Shown piece by piece: positions 46,851 to 58,088 of a stretch of 64,000 bases of DNA; the stretch's first letter is position 1, and the number at the start of each line of letters is the position of its first letter. The position numbers and the translations under genes are program-made. The notes beneath the pieces were generated by a model that was given only the letters and a program-made list of their open reading frames with translations, ran no database searches and had not been told where the DNA came from. The DNA is from Utricularia gibba (taxonomy: Eukaryota; Streptophyta; Magnoliopsida; Lamiales; Lentibulariaceae): the NCBI GenBank assembly GCA_002189035.1, contig CM007989.1, forward strand, positions 6,119,501 through 6,183,500, given 5' to 3'.

Positions 46851-49800
46851 ATTTTATTTTCTCTTATATTTATCTCTGTCCATTTCATTTTCATATTTAT
46901 AAATTTTATTTATTTAATTAAAAATCATATTTATATTATAATATATACATTAGTTCACTTTATAAAATACCATCTTAAAATTTTTGATTAATTAATACCA
47001 TATTTCACTTTTTGTTTATAAAATACTGTTTTTAATTTAACAATATTTTTTAAAATATCTATATATACATGTACCATATAATATATAAAATATTTTATTT
47101 TAAATATCATTTCATCATATGTAAAATGGATATATTTTAATTTTATAATTAACCATTTATTTTTATCATTATATAATTAAAAATAATAATTGAAATATAA
47201 TTTCAAATATCGTTTATAACATTGATGGATAGTGCTAGTAATTTTAATTACTTTTTAAAAGCATTTATAAATTCAAGTCAGCTATTGTTTCTACTTCAAT
47301 TTTTAATAAAAAAAAAATTTATTTTTATATAAAAATAATTTTAAATTTTAAATAAATTATCATAATTAAAATAAAATGAATTCTGATATTACACATGTTT
47401 AAAAAATAAAATATGTATATCATCTAATACAAATATAAATATTCAAAAGTTTAGAATTGATAAATTTGTCAAAAATAACATCAGATACATTTAATGATTA
47501 GGCTTTCAGATTTGCCAATGTGTAAATATATTTAGATAATTTTCTACATCATCCACATCGACAATGCCCCCAAAGGAACAAATGCAAAAAATTGTACGAA
47601 ACAAGAAAATTGTGTGTAATTTGAATGTAATTTTATGACATAGGAAAAATTGCATTCTTAACTTAAAAAAAATTCCATTAGATAAGTTTATTGCAAAAAC
47701 TTAAAAGAAAGAAAATAAATATATAATTCAAGTCATGAATTGGATTTAATATCAATTTATACAATCAATCATGCATTAGCAATGTGTTGGTAGAGTCATA
47801 TTTGATTTCAAATGCTTAATTATTCCAAATATATCATAAAGTATTTAAAAGCAAAATATGAATATTAAACACAACAAAATCTCTTTAAAAATTTAAAGAA
47901 TTGCAAAAAATACTGTTCTATTTATTTGTTGGTGTATTATCATTACCTGGATTCTAGGCACTACTTTATGTATAAAAAATGTCTGGATTCGAGACACTAA
48001 TTCGTGTTTAATTTTCGAATTTCATACGATTAATGTTATTTCAGACATTGTTAACACAAGAAATAGTTCCTAAAGTAGCATTTGTTTTCAGTTTGTTTAT
48101 GTGTTTAGTATTACTAATAACCTCTTATATGATATGATATGGTTTATACATATAAACCATGTGATATGATATCATATTGAATTATATACTTACATACTTA
48201 TATACTTAGAGAATGGGCCCACAACAGAAAGAGTTAAAACCCTTTAGAGAGAACAATAACAAAGTAGCTTTTTGCAACAATAAATAACTATTCCTCTATA
48301 TATAAACCATATGATATCATAAATATTTCAAATATACTGAATTATATATTTATATATTTATATATTTATATATATTTGATCTATATATATATATATATAT
48401 ATATATTATATTTAATTAATATAATCTATTATCTTTAAAATTATTGAAGTATTTTTAAATATTGATATATCTATTTGATAACAATATATCATTGAAAGGC
48501 CTACTCATGTTATAAAAAATATTACAAACCGTATTAATTCCATCTATTTTCAACATCTCAAACCATACAACAAAGGTATCAAATAGAATAAATTATATTT
48601 TTAATGAATGCTACAAAATAAAAATGATCATATAATTTGACTTTCTAACCAGCAAGTTTAGTGGGAAACTTTGGGTATTCCCAAGGGTACTTCCACAAAA
48701 AGTTGGTCTATGAGTCATAATATCCATTTTGCAGGGGTGTTTTTGAAAATTAACCATTGTACATTTATCTCACACACTAAACAAAAAAAATATATATATA
48801 GAATGAGTAGATTTCTAACACAGTCAAAACACAGGGAGTATTTTTCAAAAAAACCCCATTTTGCGGATCTTTTACTAAGGTTATACTTTGTTTTTTTTTC
48901 AATAAGAAGTTATGGGTTTTTCAATTCTTCAAGCATATATCAATTGTAAAAAAATTGGAAAGGCAGGTACAATATGTTATGGATTTTACATTTTATATGC
49001 TCATGAATTCTAGTATACAATAGATCTAGGTGTCATGTGGGACAACATTATCTTCAAGCAATTCAACAATTCAACCAAAATAGATAGCAATAGTAATCTA
49101 AGTTCACATTGAAAATGTTCCATGTTAATTGGGAAACCCATCGATCTAACTTGAAGTGATAATGCACCGTCGATGGTCTCATCAGTCTTTATGTCCAATA
49201 GAAAAAAGCTCTGGAGAATTATAAATCAGAATCTAAAGCTTGTTATACGTCCGTATCATCTCTACTGAGTTTGAACAACAATGAAGATTGCCTGATCGGC
49301 AAAATTCAACTCATAGCTTACAATCATTTTCATACACTTTAGGCTTCTGATTAGTTCAAAACGTTTGAAAAAAGTATAATTTAGTGGTACTCACCACTGA
49401 AATCATCCATTTTTTGTTTTTTTTTTTGTTTTGTTTTTGTATAGAAACCAAATGCTATTTATTTATTTTATTTTTATAATTTCGATTTACTTTGACTTGA
49501 TGACATATAATTATATACATTATCTTTAATTTATTAATTTAATAACTGAGAATATTCTTAGGATCAATATATCCCTGAATTAAGAAAACGGAAAATTAGC
49601 GATATTTAAAAGAAAATGCTGTTGCTGAGCCATCCCAGCATGCATAATTATATTTATCAGGGGTATTTCGGGAAACTTATAAAAGACAGATGTTTTGATG
49701 GATAAATGAGTATAACTATGACGCCCATTTTGTGTGAATCAATTGCAACAGTAATTCTCAACACACATTAAAATTGATCCTTTTCATATTAATTTTGTAG

Positions 49801-50028
49801 GGGAAAGTGAAACGTGCACATGTATTATATTATATAATACGCATTTCATACATTCGTATTCTCACTCACACAGCCTTACAAAATTATTGTATTGCATGTT
49901 CATCCAAAATTTTTACCATCCGTGAATGAAAAGGAATGGCCACCTTTGTCGCATTACACATCCTTCAAACATCATCATTTCGCCCATTTGTCCTACTGGA
50001 ATTGGGAATGTGCTCCTCCTCCTCCTGC
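46851..50028. other. AT-rich intergenic DNA upstream of the xylosidase gene
   Basis: Very AT-rich with no gene. It holds a perfect 22-bp inverted repeat (48139-48160) and an alternating AT tract (48382-48406). The last few hundred bases form the presumed promoter of the gene starting at 50086. Confidence 0.6.
48139..48160. repeat. 22-bp perfect inverted repeat
   Basis: ATGGTTTATA-CA-TATAAACCAT, two 10-bp arms around CA; the arm TATAAACCAT recurs near 48299. It may mark a small non-autonomous element; no larger terminal repeats were found. Confidence 0.7.
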
Positions 50029-50037
50029 TATATAATA
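50029..50037 (+). promoter_or_regulatory. TATA box of the beta-xylosidase gene
   Basis: TATATAATA lies 57 bp upstream of the ATG at 50086, after a CTCCTCCTCC pyrimidine tract. Transcription would be expected to start about 30 bp downstream, leaving a short leader. Position and sequence fit a plant TATA box; the start site itself is not visible. Confidence 0.55.
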
Positions 50038-50085
50038 CCATGAATTCTTTTATCTTCTTCCTTCCTTCCCACCGTTTTAACGGCG

Positions 50086-53072
50086 ATGATTCTTCGTTAC
50101 CATGTCGCCGTTACCTTCGCCGTTATCCTCGCACTCGCTGGCGCCGCGACACCGCCCTTCTCCTGCGGCCCAGGCACACCCTCGTTTCCATTCTGCAACA
50201 CCTCACTCCCTCTCCCGCAACGAGCGGCGGATCTGGTGTCACGATTAACTCTAGAAGAGAAGATTTCGCAGCTCGTGAGCTCCGCTTCCGCGATCCCCCG
50301 CCTCGGGGTCCCGGCGTACGAGTGGTGGTCGGAGGCCTTGCACGGCGTCTCCGGGTACGGCCGCGGAGTGTCCTTCGCCGGCGGGGTCCCCGCCGCCACC
50401 AGTTTCCCCCAAGTCATCGTCTCCGCGGCTACATTCGACTCCCATCTCTGGTACCGCATCGGTCAGGTACTATAACTACACTACCAGTTCATTCCTTCGA
50501 TTTATTTTAATTGAGTTGGGAAAATTGTAACCCATTCATTGCAGGCTGTGGGGGTAGAAGCGCGGGCAATGTACAACGAAGGGCAGACGAAGGGTTTGAC
50601 CTTCTGGGCGCCGAACATAAACATTTACAGGGACCCGAGGTGGGGGAGAGGTCAGGAAACACCTGGCGAGGACCCGTTGGTCGTGGCCAAGTACGCCGCC
50701 GCTTTTGTGAGGGGCTTCCAGGGAGAGCAATCCCCGGACCCGCAGCGGCCGGATCCCAGACGCGGCCGCCTCCTGGCCTCCGCTTGCTGTAAGCACTTCA
50801 CCGCCTACGATCTCGACCACTGGAATGGCGTCAACCGTTTCGGCTTCGACGCCAAGGTCATCGTCAATTCGTCATGCCTCTTTTTAATACTCTACTTAAT
50901 TCGTCTTACCCATCCAAATCATGCTATAATGAAATAAAATATTGCCTTTTTTAAAATATCGGTGGAAAAGGTGCATCATTAAATTACATGGGGCCCACAT
51001 ATTACCGACATTAATTACATGGTATCTGGTTATTTTAACAATTTTTAATATGAGTTGTTGCAGGTGAGCCCGCAAGACATGGCGGACACGTATCAGCCTC
51101 CTTTCAGGAGCTGCGTGGTGGAGGGGGAGCGAGTGGCATCATGTGCGCTTACAATCGCGTGAATGGAGTCCCCAACTGCGCCGACTACGACCTCTTGACC
51201 CGCACCGCCCGCGGCCAGTGGGGCTTCCACGGGTAACTACTAACTACTGCTCCCACTCGCATTACATCACTCACTGCACCGGCCGCCGCCCCACCTTCTT
51301 CAATGCGGGCCATTTAGGATAATGCCACTGTAGTTGTCCTCTTTTGAGAGAGAGGACTATTTTAGTAGGTGGAGGAAACCACCCTGAAAGTGAAATCATG
51401 TGAATTTGGCATACCCCAATCGAGTAATCCATTGCTTGTTGGGTAGGTACATAACCTCAGACTGTGGTGCCGTTTCAATAATACATGATGTCCATAAGTA
51501 CGCCAATTCACCTGAGGATGCGGTTGCGGATGTGCTCAACGCGGGTATCTCTTCTTTGCTTCTGATTTGTGAAGTTTTTCACCATGCCTTCGTGTAGGAA
51601 CTGCCATGCTTTCAGTGTCTGATGGTAGCCTGGTGTAGGGATGGACGTGGACTGTGGCTCCTACATGAAAGCATACACCAAGTCAGCTGTTGATCGGAAT
51701 AAGTTGCTAGAATCGCAGATTGACAGGGCTCTTCGCAACCTCTTTGAAGTCAGAATGAGATTAGGCCTTTTCGATGGCGATCCAAGAGTGCAACCATATG
51801 GTAAACTCAGAGCACAACATGTTTGCACCGCAGATCATCAGCTTCTAGCATTGGAGGCTGCGAGGAACGGCATTGTTCTGTTGAAGAACGAGCGTAAATT
51901 GCTTCCGCTCTCCAAGTCCAGAGCCTCCTCTATTGCTGTGATCGGCCCTAATGGTGACTCTGCTTATGTCCTCCTTGGAGACTATGAAGGCCCTCCTTGC
52001 AAATCCGTGGAGATTTTCAAAGCTCTCAAGGGGTATGTCACCAATACATGGTTCCACAAGGGGTGCAACTTTGTCAACTGTACTGCAGCCACTGTAGACG
52101 ATGCAGTTGCCTCTGCGAAGCAGGCAGAGTATGTGGTTCTGGTAATGGGGTTGGATCAGACACAAGAGACAGAGGATCATGATCGTGTGGATTTGAGGCT
52201 TCCCGGTCTGCAGGAGACTCTGATCAAGGCCGTGGCTTCAGCTTCGAAGAACCCTGTTGTGCTTGTGCTAGTCTGTGGAGGTCCAGTGGATGTTTCATTT
52301 GCAAAAGACGACAACAGAATCGGGAGCATCTTGTGGGCTGGTTATCCTGGAGAAGCTGGAGGCATTGCTCTTGCTGAGATCATATTTGGTGATCACAATC
52401 CAGGTCATTATCCTTGTATTACAAAGCTTCTTTGATCCTACTCGGCTGCTGATGCAACCTGCAATTTGTGTGTTTGCAGGTGGGAAGTTGCCTGTGACTT
52501 GGTACCCAAATGGCTTCACCCAAATCCCAATGACGGATATGCGGATGCGCCCCGATCCTTCATCAGGATATCCAGGGCGAAGCTATCGCTTCTACACCGG
52601 ACTGAAAGTTTTCGAGTTCGGCCATGGTCTAAGCTACACAACCTACTCCTATGAATTCGCCTCAGCAACACCAAACGTCATCAACCTGAGCCAATTCGCA
52701 ACACAAAGGAGTTACACGGAAGCCTCACAGTCCTGGAACTACCTCTCGGTCACAGAGATCGGAAAAGATAGCTGTGAGATGCTGAAGTTCTCATGCCATG
52801 TTGGTGTTGAAAACGCAGGCGAAATGGCAGGGAGGCACCCGGTTTTGCTGTTTCTGAGAAGTGAAAGAAGCGGCAGTGGGCAACCTGTGAAGCAGTTGGT
52901 GGGATTTCAGAGCGTTGGTCTGTATCCAAGAGAAAGGGCTGAAGTTGAATTCGTTGTGAGCCCATGCGAGCATCTTGCAACAGCTAATGAAGATGGTGTT
53001 ATGGTGATTGAAGAAGGATACAGCTTCTTGATGGTTGGGGACAGAGAGTACCCCATCAGCATTCACCTTTAG
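50086..53072 (+). CDS. BXL7: Glycoside hydrolase family 3 beta-D-xylosidase (BXL7-like), one-base frameshift in exon 3
   Basis: Six exons: 50086-50466, 50545-50856, 51064-51232, 51447-51544, 51639-52403 and 52480-53072, all with GT-AG introns in phase. Residues 1-21 form a signal peptide, so the enzyme is secreted to the cell wall, where the family releases xylose (and often arabinose) from xylan and arabinan. The N-terminal GH3 barrel runs to about 330, with K-H-F-T-A-Y-D-L and the nucleophile Asp in I-T-S-D-C; the C-terminal GH3 domain follows ([13 protein letters not shown]), then G-E-A-G-G and a fibronectin-like end. Y-P-G-R-S-Y-R-F-Y and F-G-H-G-L-S-Y fit the BXL6/BXL7 group. Exon 3 is one base short at the G run 51123-51127, giving a stop at 51160-51162; with one more base the gene would have 772 codons, normal for the family. 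Exon 1 is GC-rich against its flanks. Confidence 0.93.
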
Positions 53073-53356
53073 CTACAACTTCCTGGATATGTTCAAAACC
53101 AGCTTCTTTGTCGCACCAAACTTACTTTTGCAAAAGAGTGAGTGTTTTTCTTTTCACAACAGCCAACCATAGAACTCGAACTTACAGAACACGCTCAATC
53201 CAGACCTATAAACCTGATCACTGTAAGTAGCACGATGATACGTACCACCGGAGAAGACTGGGGCTCGCCCATTCTGTCGTCCATTCAGGCTTAAGGTTGA
53301 GGTACGTATACATACATAGCACACCGTACCATAAAAGCTGATCTTGTTCATGGCTT

Positions 53357-55167
53357 TCATTCTGTTTCCCGAGGACAACGAGCGGTCCAGAGGGCGCTGA
53401 GTGCTCGCAGACGTTGAAAATAATCGCCAAATGCAATCAACCCCCTGGCAGCTTCATGAGTAGTTAATATTCGAGCCATCTGAATCAGAGTTTGCTCTCG
53501 AAGATGATCAGCCTGCGTGTTGGAGAGTCGTTTGTCAGTATTTCAGGGATGTACACATTCCTCACGAGTTGGGCAATCTCTTATTCCTAGGAATCTGTGA
53601 AAGCAAAGTGCATCAGGAAGGAGAAGAATGGAGAGGGGCAGACAGACCTGGTGAATGAAGCCTTCTAAGGATTCCAATTTGTCCAACGCTGCAGCGGTCT
53701 GGGAGCAGTAGCTTCCAGCTCCAGAAGCTAAAAAGGCAAGACTCTGTGCCAGAGTCTGCTGCAGCTTATCCATCCCCTGCGACAAGGCTTCCTCTGCTTG
53801 TGCACATGAGTGCCGTAAACTGTCCACGCTGTTAACTTGGTCTTCCCTCAGCGGCCCAAGGTGAGGCTTCACAACCTATTCAACAAAACCATTATCATTC
53901 GTCCATACTTGACACTCTAACAGGAGAAGCTTCACTTTTGGTTGCTTTTCTGGCACAGGGTCTTGCCAGAAAAGCAGCAACAAAAATGGGGCCGACTAAG
54001 CTTTCTTGGATCATCATCAACTGAAAATGAACAAGAGTAGCTTCTTACAGTTATGAGTTCTGATGGCCGGAAACCTCCAATCCATAGGAAGAATCGCTCT
54101 ACGGAAGTCCTCCACATGCCGGAAACCACATAAAAGGCATCGAATCTTGCAGCATCTCGTTTCATGCGGAACAGATCGCAATAGTGGCTCAAAATGCTTT
54201 CCACCATGATCCGTAGCTCTGCTTCACATATACCAGACTGTACACCATTTTTAAGCTCGTATATCTTTGCCTCTTGGACATCTACCCAGTGTGCGTATTC
54301 CATATCAAACGCAGCAACACCTGCCATGAATGAAAACCAAGGGGAATTAAAGAAGCCAAACCCAAACATTCAGGCCTTAAAATCTGAATATTTGTTGACG
54401 GATTTGACACCAAACTGCAAAATATGCATACCTGAGTTCACAGTTCCGTATGCACCGATATGAGCAGCTGCAGTGGCATTGAACAAGCCCTGCAAGGGAG
54501 TTTTTAGATCAGTGGAATGTTTTCAAATGACCAATAAACAAAAAATGTAACCAAATAGAATACTTGTGTTCCATACATGATGCCTAGCTCTCTCCAGTTC
54601 TACCTCAAGTTGGGCCAGCTTCAACCTCTCTGTTTCCAGTTGCTGAACATAAGCCTGTTGTTTTCGCAGAGAAACAACATTTTTAGGATATGGGACTAGA
54701 ATAGGATGACCTGCTACAAGCATGAAAAGTGCTAAAACCTTCTTTCTCATCCGGCTTTTCCGTGCAGCTTCACGGTTTTGCGCCAGCCGTTTCTGTATCT
54801 GCCAAAACCACATAAGTGACTCAAATCAATACAAACACACTTGTAAAACTAGATCTTCTGAACGATTCTTGGCTGACTATGTTTCAGTTTCCTGAACTGA
54901 TTTATCAAGCATGAATATATAACGCCTTGTTCTCATCCAAGTTTTTTTCTACCATGAGCACTCTCTTACCAGAAGAACAGGAATTTCACTTCTAGAATGG
55001 TGTTTTACCTTGTCTTCCAGCTTTGTTTCCGTGCCTGCTATTATACTGACACTTGATCCAGGGCTGGTATTGCTATCAAAAGCTGCTTCCCACAAACCGA
55101 TATGATGAATTGATTCATATAAGCCCATTCGGCTAGAAGGGGCATATTCTGCCGTTGGAGTTGTCAT
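53357..55167 (-). CDS. TGA: TGA-type bZIP transcription factor (bZIP plus DOG1 domain)
   Basis: Seven coding exons, all GT-AG and in phase: 55167-55009, 54798-54739, 54654-54577, 54489-54432, 54320-54049, 53875-53648 and 53512-53357; 336 residues, no lesion. N-terminus G-L-Y-E-S-I-H as in TGA factors; basic region N-R-E-A-A-R-K-S-R (54-73); leucine zipper 74-99, with the intron after R-K-K where TGA genes have it; DOG1 domain from about 120 (D-M-E-Y-A-H-W) through M-W-R-T-S-V-E-R-F-F-L-W-I-G-G-F and Q-A-D-H-L-R. Family members bind TGACG elements in the nucleus, and many partner NPR1. Clade I or III by overall look. Of the two TGA1 redox Cys, only the second has a counterpart (Cys233); the first position is Asp227. 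CAG just before AGATG at 55168-55170 looks like a splice acceptor, so a 5'UTR intron is likely. Confidence 0.95.
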
Positions 55168-55170
55168 CTC

Positions 55171-57688
55171 TGTGATTGGAAATCAAAATAAGGCAACTAG
55201 TTCATAAGAGATATTACCAGCAAGATACAAGAAGAATCACCCAACAAGAGGCATGGGTACCTTAAATTAAAAATGGAAATTCTCATAAGAAAATAGACAG
55301 AAGGAACTCAGGTGCAGAAATTCTCATAAGAGGTTACAGTCCTTGCCAGCACCCAGAATTTGCTTTAGTACTTGAAACAACTACTGTAGTTCAACTAAAA
55401 AGTTTGTCAATGGAAACACACAGATCCATGAAGGACCTGTACTCATTCCTCCCAATATAAAATTTTAGGAAAGCAATCAGATTTTTTTATCAGGTACATC
55501 ACAATGCACGTCACTGAATATACCACAGTGAGATAGAAAAGGAAAAAAGAAGACTGATTGTGGAAATAGCAAAGGACTCTACCCATTCTCCAAAGCATAC
55601 TACTTGCATTTAAAAATAAAAGAAAAGCTTACTGCATTTTATATGAAGATACTCTTTTGAATTTCATTAACTCTGTTCACTGCCAAGACAAAATACATCG
55701 CACCATAGACATTTTATCAAAAGGTAAAAGATTATTGATCGTGGGTTCTGCAAAAAGTTCCCATGTCATCTTATCAACGGCTACAAATTTTCTATCTTTG
55801 AACAAGATGAGATGGCGTGGATTAAGAACACGACAAAGATGCATAATACATCCAAGTACTACTTCGAATCTCAGCAAAAGGCCTTCCTAACTTTATCTAA
55901 CAGAGATCATTCGAAGGACTTCGAAGCTGAGTTCTAAAAATAACGTTTACATGTTCTGCTCTCTCGTTAGACAATTTCAATACTAAAATGTCTGAAAATA
56001 CTCTTTATGTTTTTTTTTTTTAGTTTTCAAATAAATTACCAAGATGGTTTCTAAAGATGGCATTATGAAGATTTAAAATGACTGAAGATGATCCCTTTTG
56101 GCTAAAAATACTCTTTTGTGTTTTTCAAGCAAGTATAAAACCTGATTATCAAATACCATGAACAAATGCTGGTTGCTGTGGATAGATGGAGGGTCAAGTG
56201 TAGTCAATTGAGGATGCAAGAAAATAAAAGGAGATAAGGTTATAAAGTCCTGCAGAAGCTCTCTTTTGGCTAAAAAGAAGAACAAGAAGGTAAAAAAGTA
56301 GAAGTAAAATATAAGAGCATGCTTATGTTTCAACCAAGAGATGAATCCAACGCGGTGCAAGAAACACAAAGGTAGTGGCTGTCAATCTCATATCAAAGCA
56401 GAAATAGACCTCATCTTTTGCTTGCTTAATCTGATCATCCAAGCTTTTGGAAAAGCAAGTTTAAAGCAAAAGCCAAAATGCATAATCCGTGACTGTTGCT
56501 TCAGACTGCGACTACACAAAAGAAATACAGGGAATACATGTAGATAAAGAAAGGAAAAATAAATAAATAAACACAGAGGGACTGATAAGAATCTTCAGAA
56601 AGGCTAGGAATATACTTGGGGAGCGAGTATAGGGACTGACTTCTACTTTTGCTTGCAACTGCACCACCATTATGGAGAGATTCAGATGCTCACTCAAGCC
56701 AACCAAAGAGAGCACTCAAATTTTCTTTACAAAATTATCAAGTTTTCCCATTCCATCCACTTTCTTAAGAAAATCAAACCAAACAAAAACTACGTTTTCA
56801 ACATTAAACACATTCGGTGAATCAAAGGTCCGGGGAAGCTCCTTTCATCCTAACTATAACTACCCAGAATCTATACGATGCTGTTCATTTCATCAATGGA
56901 ATCTTCGCCTTTGTTCTTCATCCTCTTCGACACGGATTGTGAGAATGTTCCATAAAAACAAAATCTTCTGCTAAAAAACGACCATTACAATGGTGGGGGC
57001 AGTGGTGGGGAATATTGTAAATGGGTGAGCCACACACTAGAGATTTTTAATGGCGTAAAGAGAGATGCAATGCAATGCATCATCAGATTAGCACAAACCT
57101 GATGAAAAAGTGAAAGATGACAACACATGGAAACCTTTTTTTAGGTTATCCCCAGCCGTGTTACGCGTTGCCGTTCGTTCTTTCCGATGCTTCCTGTCAA
57201 ACGCTTCACGCCAAAAACACGAACCTTGTAACATCCAATCATAAAGATCCCAGTTTGTATTCGGCAACAAAAACACAGGTTTACGGTTTCTTATTTCCGC
57301 CAAATCCATCCCCATATGCTTCCCTAATAGGAGTTGGACATTTATTTCCAAATAAAAATATGCATGGCTCCGACTTGTTTCTTCTTCCTCCATCTCCTCA
57401 ACATGTTCTTTTGGTTCAGAGATGTCCCCACTTCAACACAGATACTACTTGCAGCATACTCACCTGGGGAATGTGACCAACCTGAGAAATCAATGATCAG
57501 AGATTATACCCTTTTTTTCTATTAACTTCGGTTTCCACTAATCGATTAAGGCCCCATTTAGAAAAATTAATTTTAGATTAGCATAACTTTAGGATAAACA
57601 CAAATGAGCAAAGTGACAAACTCTTCCTGGATCAAGTATAGAAACGCCGACTTAATCTTAACAAAATGAATAATTCTAATATGAAAAG
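55171..57688. other. Upstream and probable 5'UTR-intron region of the TGA gene, no gene
   Basis: The likely acceptor next to the TGA start codon implies an untranslated exon somewhere in this stretch, but I cannot place it. No other coding signal; open stretches such as 56672-56974 and 57088-57393 lack family motifs. The part beyond about 57540 is the flank of the Copia element. Confidence 0.5.
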
Positions 57689-57887
57689 TGAAGGAGACAA
57701 TCGTGGAACCGGTGAAGAAGATAGAAGAGTCCATTAATGTTAGATGGTTAGGCCGGATACTTGTATAAAGGGAAAAGTCATAACTAAGGTTAAAAAAAAA
57801 TTATGCGACAGCATCTATGAAGATAGAAAAAATACATTATGCTCTTAAATGCAATCATCTTCTCTACTTTCAATCTTCATCATGGTA
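57689..57887 (+). repeat. 5' LTR of the Copia element
   Basis: Begins TGAAGGAGACAATCG and is followed by the degraded primer-binding site near 57893. It matches 63260-63470 except for an internal gap of roughly 60 bp. The right end is set by the primer-binding site rather than by an exact alignment, because the 3' copy is truncated. Confidence 0.6.
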
Positions 57888-58088
57888 TTATAATAGAACA
57901 TTCAAAGTGTTATGTGAAGAAAATAGAACAAAATGACGATGCAAATGCAACATGGGTCCATCCCAAGTCCTCCTATCTTTGATGGATAGGATTGCTTTGG
58001 GTGAGAAATCAAGATGAGAATATACTTGAAGTCAATCAACCTAGTAAACTTCATCTAAATAGAGGTACCTGAATCTTTTCTTTGAGAA

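Noticed and set aside
49926-50510. 194-codon plus-strand frame, Arg/Pro-rich
   Set aside because: It overlaps exon 1 of the xylosidase in another frame. The GH3 reading with a signal peptide is clearly the real one.
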